Source: Actinomadura rayongensis
GTDB taxonomy: Bacteria > Actinomycetota > Actinomycetes > Streptosporangiales > Streptosporangiaceae
Direction: 5' to 3'
Assembly (NCBI RefSeq): GCF_009831215.1
Contig: NZ_WUTW01000002.1
Location: 1,041,444 to 1,105,443, forward strand
Length of the DNA: 64,000 bases
Shown here one piece after another: positions 41,754 to 50,215 of this stretch (position 1 is its first letter; the number at the start of each line of letters is the position of its first letter). The notes under the pieces were generated by a model that saw nothing but the letters and a program-made list of their open reading frames with translations, made no database searches and was not told where the DNA came from. The translations under genes and the position numbers were made by a program.

Positions 41754-42224
41754 CTATTGCAGGCCCGTCCGGACGGACGTGACGCGCCCGGTGTCGAACC
41801 CCAGCCAGTGCATCCGGCCCCGGTAGCGCGCGTGCTCGATCTTGAGGCAGCGGTCCACGACGACGTCGAGCCCGGCGTCCGCCGCTATTCGCGAGCCCTC
41901 CTCGTTGACCACGCCGAACTGGCACCAGAGCGCGCCCGCGCCGATCGCGACCGCGTCCCGCGCGATGCCCGGCAGCGCGGACGGCGCCCGGAACACGTTC
42001 ACGACGTCCACCGGAACGGGCACGTCGAGCAGGCTCGGATAGGACGTCTCGCCGAGGATTTCGGTCTCCCGCGGATTCACCGGGATGACGCGGTAGCCGT
42101 GCCGCTTGAGGTAGTAGCCGACGAAATAGCTGGCCCGCAGCTCGTTGGACGAGAGGCCGACGATCGCGATCGTCCGGGCCGAGTTGAGCACTCGCTGAAT
42201 GGTCAGCGGATCCTGGTAGTTCAT
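41754..42224 (-). CDS. CoA-binding domain protein
   Basis: A 156-residue protein consisting of a CoA-binding Rossmann domain (PF13380 style): TIAIVGLSSNELRAS, YLKRHGYRVIPVNP, VDVVNVFRAPSALPGIARDA, ALWCQFGVVNEEG and VDRCLKIEH. The Cys-containing motifs are typical for the family. Cellular role is poorly defined; in many actinobacteria it accompanies O-acetylhomoserine sulfhydrylase genes. ATG 42224 overlaps the preceding stop (ATGA). Confidence 0.88.
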   Translation of the reverse strand: MNYQDPLTIQRVLNSARTIAIVGLSSNELRASYFVGYYLKRHGYRVIPVNPRETEILGETSYPSLLDVPVPVDVVNVFRAPSALPGIARDAVAIGAGALWCQFGVVNEEGSRIAADAGLDVVVDRCLKIEHARYRGRMHWLGFDTGRVTSVRTGLQ

Positions 42225-43537
42225 GCCACCGCCCTGACGTTCGCGAACCCCTGCTCCAGATCCCACAGCAGGTCCTCGGCCGATTCGAGCCCCACCGACA
42301 GCCGGACCGTGCCCGGCCCCACGCCGGCCGCCGCCAGCTCGTCGTCGGAGAGCTGCCGGTGCGTGGTGCTGGCGGGGTGGATGACCAGGCTTTTCGCGTC
42401 CCCGACGTTGGCCAGGTGGGACCAGAGCGTGACGCCCTTGATGAACTCCTGGCCGCCGTCCCGGCCGCCCGCGCAGTCGAACGAGAACACCGCGCCCGCG
42501 CCGCGCGGCAGGTACTTCTCGACCAGCGGACCGTATTCGCTGCCCGGAAGCCCCGCGTACGTCACCCGGGACGCCAGGTCGTGCGCCTGAAGGAATTCCG
42601 CGACCGTCCGGGCGTTCGTGACATGCCGTTCCATCCGCAGCGACAACGTCTCCAGACCTTGCAGCAGAAGGAACGCGTTGAACGGCGACAGCGCGGCGCC
42701 GAGGTCCCGCAGCGTCTCGGCGCGGAGTTTCATCAGATAGCCGTACGTGCCGAACGTCTCGTGGAATTTCAGCCCGTGATAGGCGGGCGACGGATCGGCG
42801 ACGACCGGGTACCGCCCGTTGGACCAGTCGAACGTCCCCGACTCGACCACCACGCCGCCGATGCTCGTCCCGTGCCCGCCGAGGAACTTCGTCGCGGAAT
42901 GGACGACGATGTCCGCGCCCCACTCGATCGGACGGCACAGGTACGGCGTCGCGAACGTGTTGTCCACGACGAGCGGCAGCCCGTGCTCGTGCGCGACGTC
43001 CGCCACGGCCGCGATGTCCAGGACGTTCCCGGACGGGTTCCCGATCGTCTCGGCGAAGAACGCCTTGGTCGTGGGCCGGACGGCCTTGCGCCACGCGTCC
43101 GGATCGTCCGGGTCCACCCAGGACAGTTCGACGCTCATCTTCCGCAGCAGGTGCTTGAGCTGGTTGACCGTCCCGCCGTACAGCGCCGTGGACGACACCA
43201 CGTGGTCGCCGGGCTCCAGCAGCGTGAACAGCGCCCCCGCCTGCGCCGCGATCCCGCTGGCGAACGCGACCGCGCCGCACCCGCCCTCCAGGTTCGCGAC
43301 CCGCTCCTCCAGCACCGCGACGGTCGGGTTCATGATCCGCGAGTAGGTGTTGCCGTACTCCTGGAGGTTGAAGTACGCCGCCGCCGACTCGGGGTCCTCG
43401 AAGACGTAGCTGGTCGTCTGGAAGATCGGGACGGCCCGCGCGCCCGTGTTCGGGTCGGGCCGCTGCCCGGCGTGCAACTGCCGGGTCTCGAACCCGAACG
43501 CGCGGCCGTCCTCGGCGCGCGGTGGTGTGTCGGTCAT
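42221..43537 (-). CDS. metY: O-acetylhomoserine sulfhydrylase
   Basis: A 438-residue PLP enzyme of the Cys/Met metabolism family, joining sulfide to O-acetylhomoserine to make homocysteine. The PLP Lys is in HSATKFLGGHG (about 215), with YSRIMNPT, GGCGAVAFASG and DNTFATPYL as family signatures. Direct partner of the upstream homoserine acetyltransferase, 11 bp away. AAGGAAG lies 5 nt before the ATG. Part of methionine biosynthesis by direct sulfhydrylation. Confidence 0.93.
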   Translation of the reverse strand: MTDTPPRAEDGRAFGFETRQLHAGQRPDPNTGARAVPIFQTTSYVFEDPESAAAYFNLQEYGNTYSRIMNPTVAVLEERVANLEGGCGAVAFASGIAAQAGALFTLLEPGDHVVSSTALYGGTVNQLKHLLRKMSVELSWVDPDDPDAWRKAVRPTTKAFFAETIGNPSGNVLDIAAVADVAHEHGLPLVVDNTFATPYLCRPIEWGADIVVHSATKFLGGHGTSIGGVVVESGTFDWSNGRYPVVADPSPAYHGLKFHETFGTYGYLMKLRAETLRDLGAALSPFNAFLLLQGLETLSLRMERHVTNARTVAEFLQAHDLASRVTYAGLPGSEYGPLVEKYLPRGAGAVFSFDCAGGRDGGQEFIKGVTLWSHLANVGDAKSLVIHPASTTHRQLSDDELAAAGVGPGTVRLSVGLESAEDLLWDLEQGFANVRAVA

Positions 43538-43548
43538 CGCTTCCTTCT

Positions 43549-44715
43549 TCACAGGGACAGGAACCGGCGGACGATCGGAATCTGCCGCGCCTCTTCCAGC
43601 AGGAACGAGTCGTGCCCGTACGGGGCGTCGAGCACGTGCGCCTCGACCGGCCTGCCGAGCGTACGCAGGGCCCGTTCGATCGCGTGCGATCCGGACGGCG
43701 GGTACAGCCAGTCCGAGTCGAACGAGATGAGCAGTGTGCGGGCCGTGACGTCGGCGAACGCCCGTTCCAGGGTGCCGCCGTGCTGGCGCGCGAGGTCGAA
43801 GTACGTCAGCGCGCGCGACAGCAGCAGGTAGGTGTTCGCGTCGAACCGGCGGACGAACCCGTCCGCCTGGTGCCGCAGATAGTTCTCGACCTGGAACTCG
43901 GGCTCGGTGAGCGTGTGGCGGATGTCGTCGGAGAACTGGAGGCGTCGTCCGAACTTGCCGTCGAGGGCGGCGGCGGACAGGTACGTAATGTGTCCGACCA
44001 TCCGCGCGAGGCCCATGCCCGCGTCGGGGGACCGTCCGGTGCCGTAGTAGCGGCCGTCCTGCCAATCGGGGTCGCGCAGAATCGCTTCGCGCGCGATGGC
44101 ATTCCACGCGACACCTTGCGGGGCCAGTGCGTGCGTGGACGCGATGGCCACGACGGCGTCCACCTTGTCCGGGTACAGGATCGCCCACTCCAGCGCCCGC
44201 ATCCCGCCGAGCGAGCCCCCGGCGACGGCGGCGATCCGGTCGATGCCGAGGGCGGTGAGCAGCGCGCGCTCGGTGCGGACCATGTCCGCGACCGTGACGA
44301 CCGGGAAGTCCGGCCCGTACGGACGGTCGGTCGCGGGATCGGGCGACGACGGCCCGGTCGTCCCGCCGCAGCCGCCGAGCACGTTCGCCGCGACGACGAA
44401 GAAGTGGTCGGTGTCGAACGCCTTGCCGGGGCCGATCATGCCGTCCCACCAGCCGAGGTTCTTCCCGCCGCGCGCCGCGAACCCGTCGCGCGTGCCGGTC
44501 GGCGTCGCGGACGTGCCGGCGGCGTGCGCGTCGCCGCTCAGCGCGTGGCACACGAGGATCGCGTTGTCGCGCGCGGGGGACAGCGTCCCGTACGTCTCGT
44601 AGGCGACGCGGACGGGCGACAGCGCGCGCCCGCAGTCGAGCGGAACCGGGTCGGGGAGGTCGAGGAACCGCGTCTCGACGGTGCCGACCGAACCGGCCGC
44701 GAGGGTCGGCTTCAT
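43549..44715 (-). CDS. metX: homoserine O-acetyltransferase
   Basis: A 388-residue alpha/beta-hydrolase-fold transferase that acetylates homoserine from acetyl-CoA, the first committed step to methionine. The nucleophile is in GGSLGGM (about residue 170), the catalytic Asp in LISFDSDWLYPP and His in YGHDSFLLE. First gene of the metX-metY-CoA-binding operon. A TTGACA -35 (44752-44747) with CAACAT (44727-44722), 19-bp spacer, precedes the ATG; no S-box or other met riboswitch was seen. Confidence 0.93.
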   Translation of the reverse strand: MKPTLAAGSVGTVETRFLDLPDPVPLDCGRALSPVRVAYETYGTLSPARDNAILVCHALSGDAHAAGTSATPTGTRDGFAARGGKNLGWWDGMIGPGKAFDTDHFFVVAANVLGGCGGTTGPSSPDPATDRPYGPDFPVVTVADMVRTERALLTALGIDRIAAVAGGSLGGMRALEWAILYPDKVDAVVAIASTHALAPQGVAWNAIAREAILRDPDWQDGRYYGTGRSPDAGMGLARMVGHITYLSAAALDGKFGRRLQFSDDIRHTLTEPEFQVENYLRHQADGFVRRFDANTYLLLSRALTYFDLARQHGGTLERAFADVTARTLLISFDSDWLYPPSGSHAIERALRTLGRPVEAHVLDAPYGHDSFLLEEARQIPIVRRFLSL

Positions 44716-44721
44716 GGGGCT

Positions 44722-44766
44722 ATGTTGCCCGCCTCACTGCGTGTATTGTCAAGCTTACCGGTAGGC
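44722..44766. promoter_or_regulatory. divergent metX/OsmC promoter region
   Basis: Minus strand: TTGACA (44752-44747), 19-bp spacer, CAACAT (44727-44722) for metX. A palindrome TACCGGTA lies at about 44757-44764, within a 14-bp near-dyad, toward the OsmC gene and may be an operator. Confidence 0.4.
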
Positions 44767-44785
44767 AAACATGGAAAGGGTCGAC

Positions 44786-45334
44786 ATGACCACGGTCTCC
44801 AACGGTGTGAACGTCAAGGCGCTGCTCGACGCGCGGGACGCGCTGAAGGGCGCCCCCGAGGCCGCCCAGTTCACCTGGCGGGCCACGTCGAAGTGGCAGA
44901 ACGGCGTCCACAGCACGACGCGGATCCAGCAGTTCTTCGGCCTCGGCCAGGAGCAGAACCACAAGACCGAGGCCGTCTTCGAGGCCGACCACCCCGAGGT
45001 CTTCGCCGCCGAGGACAACGGCATCACGCCGATCGAGTACCTGCTCGTCGGGCTCGCGAGCTGCCTGACCGCCGGGGTCGCGTCCGTCGCGCAGAACCGG
45101 GGGATCCAGCTCCGGTCCGTCGAGTCCACGGTCGAGGGCAACCACGACATCCGGGGCATCCTCGGCGCGGACAGCGACGTGCGCAACGGGTTCAACGACA
45201 TCAAGGTGACGTTCACCATCGACGCGGACGCGTCCGAGAAGGACATCGAGGCCCTGGTCGCCCAGTCGCAGAAGCGCTCGGCCGTGTTCGACGCGCTCAC
45301 CAACCCGACCAGCGTCACCGTCGAAGTGGCCTAG
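44786..45334 (+). CDS. OsmC-family protein
   Basis: A 182-residue OsmC/Ohr-fold protein likely reducing organic peroxides by a cysteine mechanism, or moderating redox stress. The conserved segment EYLLVGLASCLTAG carries the key Cys (about residue 100); the second family Cys is not evident, so peroxidase activity is uncertain. ATG 44786 is preferred because AAAGGG lies 6 nt upstream; ATG 44771 has no site. Its stop lies 11 bp before the flavoprotein gene, suggesting co-transcription. Confidence 0.87.
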   Translation: MTTVSNGVNVKALLDARDALKGAPEAAQFTWRATSKWQNGVHSTTRIQQFFGLGQEQNHKTEAVFEADHPEVFAAEDNGITPIEYLLVGLASCLTAGVASVAQNRGIQLRSVESTVEGNHDIRGILGADSDVRNGFNDIKVTFTIDADASEKDIEALVAQSQKRSAVFDALTNPTSVTVEVA

Positions 45335-45344
45335 GAGCACCGTC

Positions 45345-46562
45345 ATCGAGCACGTCACGACGGCCGTCGTCGGCGCGGGGCACGCGGGCCTGGCGGCGAG
45401 CCGCTTCTTGAGCGACCGCTCAATCGAGCATGTCGTCCTGGAACGCGGTGAAATCGCCAACTCCTGGCGGCGCGAACGCTGGGACTCGCTGCGGCTGCTC
45501 ACGCCCAACCGGCAGAGCCGCCTGCCCGGCCACCGCTACGACGGCCCGGACCCCGACGGCTACATGACGGCGGGCGAGGTCGCCGACTTCGTCGCCGGCT
45601 TCGCCAAGGTCGCGGACGCGCCCGTCCGCACCGGCGTGGACGTCACGTCGGTGCGGGCGGGCCGCGCCGGATACGAGCTGGAGACGAGCCTCGGGCCGCT
45701 CGGCGCGCGGTCGGTCGTCCTCGCGTCCGGGGCGTGCAACCGGCCCGTCGTGCCGCCGTTCCACACCGAGGTGCCCGCGTCCGTCGTCCAGGTGACGCCG
45801 TTCGACTACGGCGCGCCCGACCGGCTCCCGGACGGCGGCGTGCTCGTCGTCGGCGCGTCGGCGACCGGCGTGCAGCTCGCGGCCGAACTGCGGCGGACGG
45901 GGCGTCCCGTGGTCCTCGCGGCGGGCGAGCACGTCCGGCTGCCGCGCACCTACCGGGGCCGCGACGTGCTGTGGTGGATGGAGGCGTCCGGCGTCTGGGA
46001 CCAGCGCTACGACGAGATCGACGACCTGACGCGCGCCCGGCGGCTGCCGTCGCCGCAGCTCGTCGGGTCTCCGTCGCGCGAGACGCTGGGGCTCAACGAG
46101 CTGACGGCGCTCGGCGTCGAGATCGTCGGGCGGCTCGCCGCCGTGCGCGACGGCTGGGCGCTGTTCTCCGGCGGGCTGCGCAACGTCGCGTCGCTCGCCG
46201 ACCTCAAGATGGAACGGCTGCTGGACACGTTCGACGCGTGGGCGGCCTCGGCCGGGATCGACGCGCCGCCGCCGGAGCGGTTCGCGCCGACGCGCGTCCC
46301 CGCGTCGCCCCGGCTGCGGCTCGACCTGCGCGGCGGCGAGATCCGCACGATCGTGTGGGCGACCGGGTTCCGGCCCGAGTACGGCTGGCTGCACGTGCCC
46401 GTCCTGGACGGCAAGGGACGCCTGCGCCACGACGGCGGCGTCGTCGCGCCCGGCCTGTACGCGCTGGGCCTGCCGGTGCTCCGGCGCCGCAAGTCCACGT
46501 TCCTGCACGGCATCGAGGACGACGCCCGCGAGGTGATCGCCCACCTCGCCGCCGGGTTGTGA
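45345..46562 (+). CDS. NAD(P)/FAD-dependent oxidoreductase with probable ATC start
   Basis: A 405-residue flavoprotein of the FMO/thioredoxin-reductase-like class. The FAD dinucleotide motif VVGAGHAGLAASR starts near residue 8, the second Rossmann motif VVGASATGVQ near 170, and WATGFRPEYGWL near 345. There is no ATG, GTG or TTG start in frame upstream of the FAD motif; the first is TTG 45408, inside the fold. ATC at 45345 lies 7 nt after AGGAG (45333-45337), so a rare ATC start is inferred. Co-transcribed with OsmC, suggesting a redox-stress unit. Confidence 0.8.
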   Translation: MEHVTTAVVGAGHAGLAASRFLSDRSIEHVVLERGEIANSWRRERWDSLRLLTPNRQSRLPGHRYDGPDPDGYMTAGEVADFVAGFAKVADAPVRTGVDVTSVRAGRAGYELETSLGPLGARSVVLASGACNRPVVPPFHTEVPASVVQVTPFDYGAPDRLPDGGVLVVGASATGVQLAAELRRTGRPVVLAAGEHVRLPRTYRGRDVLWWMEASGVWDQRYDEIDDLTRARRLPSPQLVGSPSRETLGLNELTALGVEIVGRLAAVRDGWALFSGGLRNVASLADLKMERLLDTFDAWAASAGIDAPPPERFAPTRVPASPRLRLDLRGGEIRTIVWATGFRPEYGWLHVPVLDGKGRLRHDGGVVAPGLYALGLPVLRRRKSTFLHGIEDDAREVIAHLAAGL

Positions 46563-46578
46563 CCGGTACGGTGTTCTC

Positions 46579-46920
46579 GTGCCGTTGCGCCAGGAACTCA
46601 AGGACGCGCTCGTCGTCGCGATGAAGACCCGGGACAGGACCGCCGCGTCCGTCCTGCGGACGACGCTCGCCGCGATCGACAACGCCGGGGCCGTCGCGGT
46701 CGCCGACCCCGGGCCGCAGGCGATCGAGCTGACGCCGGTCGGCGCCGCCGCGACCGAGGCGCCCCGGCGCGACCTCACCGAGGCGGACGTCGAGCGGATC
46801 GTCCGCGCGGAACTCGACGAACGCCGCACGCTGGCCGCCGACTACGCGCGGGCCGGGAAGCCCGAGCAGGCCGAGCGGTTCCAGGCGGAGGCGGACGTCC
46901 TAGCCGGCGTCCTCGGCTAG
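46579..46920 (+). CDS. GatB/YqeY-domain protein
   Basis: A 113-residue protein of the YqeY family: an N-terminal three-helix part (LRQELKDALVVAMKTRDRTAASVLRTT) and a C-terminal YARAGKPEQAERF segment resembling the tRNA-binding tail of GatB. Function is not established; a tRNA- or amidotransferase-related role is usual speculation. GTG 46579 lies 6 nt after TACGGT with no Shine-Dalgarno, a leaderless arrangement. The end overlaps the convergent TetR gene by 21 bp. Confidence 0.85.
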   Translation: MPLRQELKDALVVAMKTRDRTAASVLRTTLAAIDNAGAVAVADPGPQAIELTPVGAAATEAPRRDLTEADVERIVRAELDERRTLAADYARAGKPEQAERFQAEADVLAGVLG

Positions 46921-47559
46921 CTCGCGCATGTACTGCCGGTAGACGACGTTGAACACCGTGACGGTGATCTCGGTGACCTCGTCCAGCGTCGCGTCCAGAT
47001 GGCCGAGGACGCGCTCGGTCATGATCTCGTTGAACGCTCCGACGAGCTGTGTCGTGCCCATCTGCATGCGCTTGGTGCGCGGAATCCCGGCGGTCGCGGT
47101 CAGGTCGGCGATCACGAACTCGGCGAAGTCGCGCTTGGCCTGCCGGTAGCGCTCCTCGGAGACGGGCGTCGCGACGCGGATGATCTCGCGGAACACCAGG
47201 CGGGTGACGCGTGGATCAGTGCCGAGGGCGCGGATGACGGCGCCCAGCCCCGCCGCGATCCTTTCTTCGATCGTCGGACCGGCCCCCGCGACGGCGACGA
47301 GCGCCGCCTCCTGCCCCCGGCGGACCGCGTCGTCGTAGATCGCGAGCATCAGCGCCTCGCGGTCGGCGAACGACTCGTAGAAGTACTTCTTCGCCAGACC
47401 CGCCTCCCGGCAGACGGCCTCCACGGTGGTCGCGACGTACCCGACGGTGCCGAACAGTTCGAGCCCCGCCGCGAGCAGGCTCGCGCGGCGCGCGGCCTGA
47501 CGTTCCGGGCCGTCCATGCCGCGATAGCGACGTTTGTCACTGGAAACCGGATCCGTCAT
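46900..47559 (-). CDS. TetR-family regulator
   Basis: A 219-residue TetR/AcrR regulator with the HTH at about residues 25-70 (TTVEAVCREAGLAKKYFYESF) after a basic N-terminus. The divergent neighbour is the secretory lipase gene starting at 47667, 107 bp away, which it may control. No Shine-Dalgarno is clear at ATG 47559. Confidence 0.88.
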   Translation of the reverse strand: MTDPVSSDKRRYRGMDGPERQAARRASLLAAGLELFGTVGYVATTVEAVCREAGLAKKYFYESFADREALMLAIYDDAVRRGQEAALVAVAGAGPTIEERIAAGLGAVIRALGTDPRVTRLVFREIIRVATPVSEERYRQAKRDFAEFVIADLTATAGIPRTKRMQMGTTQLVGAFNEIMTERVLGHLDATLDEVTEITVTVFNVVYRQYMRELAEDAG

Positions 47560-47666
47560 CGCCGTTTTCGTCTCCCGGTCCGTGGTCAGCGCCGGTGGCG
47601 TCTGTCACATTTGGCTTCCTGCTCATCGGAGACGCGGCCGTCTCTGATGCCCCCCGAGGAGGAACC

Positions 47667-48938
47667 GTGAAGATCACTTCCGCTCTCGCGGCACTGAGTG
47701 TAGGTGCCGCGCTGGTGAGCGTCCCGGTCGTCTGGGCCGGCACCGCGGCGGCGGACACCGGGTGCTCCGCGAGCGACGCCGACATCTACAAGCCGCCCGC
47801 GTCCGTGACCGGGAACCCCGGCGACATCCTCGCGTGCGCGTCCACCCAGCTCACGTTCATTCCGAACGCGCCCAAGCTCAAGGCGTGGAAGGTCCAGTAC
47901 GTCACGACCGACGCCAGGGGCAACAAGGTCGCCGCGTCCGGGACGGTCGCCGTGCCCGAGGCGGCCTGGACGAAGGGCGGGTCGCGTCCGACCGTCGCCT
48001 ACGCGCCCTTCACGCACGGCTCCGGCGCGCAGTGCTCGCTGTCCAAGCAGATGACGACCGGGTTCAACGACCAGTACGAGGCGCCGAACCTGTCCGGCTT
48101 CCTCAACCAGGGCTGGGCGCTGGCCGCCACCGACGGCGTCGGGTACCTGGACGGCCAGACCCACTACTACGTCAACGGCAAGGCCAACGGCCCGGCGACG
48201 CTCGACGTCGTGCGCGCCGCCCGCAAGCTGACGGGCACCGGCCTGACCGCGGACGGCAAGGTCGCCATCGACGGCTACTCCGAGGGTGCCAACACCGCCG
48301 GGTGGGCCGCGCAGCTCGCCGGGTCCTACGCCCCCGACCTCAACGTCGTCGGCGCGGCGGCGGGCGGCATCCCGGCGAACCTCAAGGCCGCCGCCAAGCA
48401 GCTCAACGGCAGCTTCTTCGCCGGGTTCCTCGCCGACACGCTCATCGGGCTCAAGGCGCAGTACCCCGAGATGCCCTTCGACCAGCTCATGAACGACGCG
48501 GGCCGGCAGGCGGAGAAGGACGTCAAGGCCAACTGCCTCTTCGGGACGCTCGCGGTGTTCGCGGGCGCCAAGGTCGAGAACTTCACCAACGACAAGCTGA
48601 CGCTCGACCAGCTCTACGCGATCAAGGGCCCGAACGGACAGACCTGGGGCCAGATCGCCGACAGCCTCAACCTCGGCCAGGACGTCGGGGGGCCGAACTC
48701 GTCCGCCACCTACAAGATCGGGTTCCCGGTCTTCCTGTACCGCGGGTTCTTCGAGGAGATCCTGCCGCACGAGCCGCAGGACGCGCTGCACCAGCAGTAC
48801 TGCAAGGCGGGCGTCCAGAACACCTACAAGATCGCCTACCCGACGGAGCACGCGACCACGATGTTCGGCGCCGCCGGGGACGTCCTGAACTTCCTGACCG
48901 ACCGCTTCGCCGACAAGCCGTTCCAGAACGGCTGCTGA
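47667..48938 (+). CDS. secretory lipase (LIP family)
   Basis: A 423-residue exported alpha/beta-hydrolase of the secretory lipase family. The signal peptide ends near TAAADT (about residue 32). The nucleophile is in GYSEGANTAG, the catalytic His probably in TEHATTMFG, and an Asp in the VAFAPFTHGSG-to-C-terminal interval. Conserved Cys at TGCSAS, ILACAS, AQCSLS, KANCLF, QQYCKA and the terminal NGC suggest disulfides. Predicted to release fatty acids outside the cell. GTG 47667 has GAGGAGG upstream. Confidence 0.88.
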   Translation: MKITSALAALSVGAALVSVPVVWAGTAAADTGCSASDADIYKPPASVTGNPGDILACASTQLTFIPNAPKLKAWKVQYVTTDARGNKVAASGTVAVPEAAWTKGGSRPTVAYAPFTHGSGAQCSLSKQMTTGFNDQYEAPNLSGFLNQGWALAATDGVGYLDGQTHYYVNGKANGPATLDVVRAARKLTGTGLTADGKVAIDGYSEGANTAGWAAQLAGSYAPDLNVVGAAAGGIPANLKAAAKQLNGSFFAGFLADTLIGLKAQYPEMPFDQLMNDAGRQAEKDVKANCLFGTLAVFAGAKVENFTNDKLTLDQLYAIKGPNGQTWGQIADSLNLGQDVGGPNSSATYKIGFPVFLYRGFFEEILPHEPQDALHQQYCKAGVQNTYKIAYPTEHATTMFGAAGDVLNFLTDRFADKPFQNGC

Positions 48939-48944
48939 TCCCGG

Positions 48945-48972
48945 CCGGGGTCCCGGACTCCCGGGACCCCGG
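48945..48972 (+). terminator. terminator after lipase
   Basis: A perfect 12-bp stem, CCGGGGTCCCGG (48945-48956), loop ACTC, complement 48961-48972, then TCTCCCC. It begins 7 bp after the stop. Confidence 0.75.
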
Positions 48973-49005
48973 TCTCCCCGCCCGCGCCGGAACGGAGCCC
49001 CCGAC

Positions 49006-50136
49006 ATGACCAGCACCGTGGTGACCCGCATGATGCGGCTGCTCGCCGACGACTTCGCCCCGCGCACGGGCGTCGCGGGGACGCACCTGTCCGACGCGGA
49101 CGTCAAGGAACTCGGGAACGAGCTCGACGCGCTGCGCCGCGAGGTGCTCGCCGACCTCGGCGCGGCCGACGCCCGCTACATCCGGCGGGTCATCGCGGCG
49201 CAGCGCGGGCTCGAAGTCACCGGGCGCGCGCTGCTGTTCGGCGCGTCCCGCCGGTGGGCGTGGTGGACGGGAACGGCGTGCCTGACCGTGGCCAAGGCGC
49301 TGGAGAACATGGAGATCGGCCACAACGTCATGCACGGCCAGTGGGACTGGATGCGCGATCCGAAAATCCATTCCACGACGTGGGAGTGGGACAACGCCTG
49401 TCCCGCCGACCAGTGGAAGCACGCCCACAACGTTCTGCACCACACCTACACGAACGTGCTCGGCAAAGACCGCGACATCGGCTACACGATCCTGCGCGTC
49501 AACGCCGCCCAGCCCTGGCACCCGGCCTATCTCGCCCAGCCCTTCTACAATCTGCTGTTCGCCGGGCTGTTCGAGTTCGGCAACGCCGTCTACGACCTCG
49601 GCGCCCAGCTCGAAGCGGGCGAGAAGTCCGAGGACGAGATCAAGCAGGGCCTCGCCGACGTCGGACGCAAGTTCGCCCGGCAGGCGCTCAAGGACTACGT
49701 CGCGTTTCCCCTGCTCGCCGGGCGCAACGCGCGGTACGTGCTGACCGCGAACCTCGCCGCCAACATCCTGCGCAACGTCTGGGTTCACACCGTCATCTTC
49801 TGCGGCCATTTCCCCGGTGACGTCGACGTGTTCCCCGAAGACGTCCTCGACGGCGAGACGCGCGGCCAGTGGTACGTGCGCCAGCTCCTCGGCTCCGCCG
49901 ACATCACCGGCGGGCCCCTGCTGCACCTGCTCACCGGGAATCTGTCGCACCAGATCGAACACCATCTGTTCCCGGATGTCCCCAGCAACCGCCTGGCGCG
50001 CATCGCTCCGCGCGTCCGCGAGATCTGCGCCCGCTACGGCCTGCCCTACCATTCCGGCTCCTTTCCCCGGCAGGTCGCGAGCCATTGGGGAAAGGTCGTC
50101 CGGCACGCCTTCCCGACCGGGAGGAACCGGGGCTGA
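49006..50136 (+). CDS. fatty acid desaturase
   Basis: A 376-residue membrane di-iron desaturase. The three His boxes are HNVMH (about 105), HNVLHHTYTN (about 140) and HQIEHHLFP (about 318), the layout of acyl-lipid/acyl-CoA delta-9 type enzymes such as DesA3. Hydrophobic segments flank boxes 1-2 and 3. It introduces a double bond into fatty acyl chains to adjust membrane fluidity. No ferredoxin domain is fused. GGAG lies 8 nt before the ATG; a terminator follows. Confidence 0.92.
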   Translation: MTSTVVTRMMRLLADDFAPRTGVAGTHLSDADVKELGNELDALRREVLADLGAADARYIRRVIAAQRGLEVTGRALLFGASRRWAWWTGTACLTVAKALENMEIGHNVMHGQWDWMRDPKIHSTTWEWDNACPADQWKHAHNVLHHTYTNVLGKDRDIGYTILRVNAAQPWHPAYLAQPFYNLLFAGLFEFGNAVYDLGAQLEAGEKSEDEIKQGLADVGRKFARQALKDYVAFPLLAGRNARYVLTANLAANILRNVWVHTVIFCGHFPGDVDVFPEDVLDGETRGQWYVRQLLGSADITGGPLLHLLTGNLSHQIEHHLFPDVPSNRLARIAPRVREICARYGLPYHSGSFPRQVASHWGKVVRHAFPTGRNRG

Positions 50137-50153
50137 GACGCCCCGCCGCAGAC

Positions 50154-50195
50154 GCGGAGCCCATCTCCAACATCCAGGGCGGAGATGGGCTCCGC
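50154..50195 (+). terminator. terminator after desaturase
   Basis: A perfect 15-bp stem, GCGGAGCCCATCTCC (50154-50168) and its complement (50181-50195), 12-base loop, 17 bp after the stop. Confidence 0.8.
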
Positions 50196-50215
50196 CCCGT
50201 TGCGAAAGGTGACCG

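Noticed and set aside
44716..44785. S-adenosylmethionine riboswitch before metX
   Set aside because: The leader is only a few nucleotides if the predicted promoter is right, too short for any SAM riboswitch; no motif seen.
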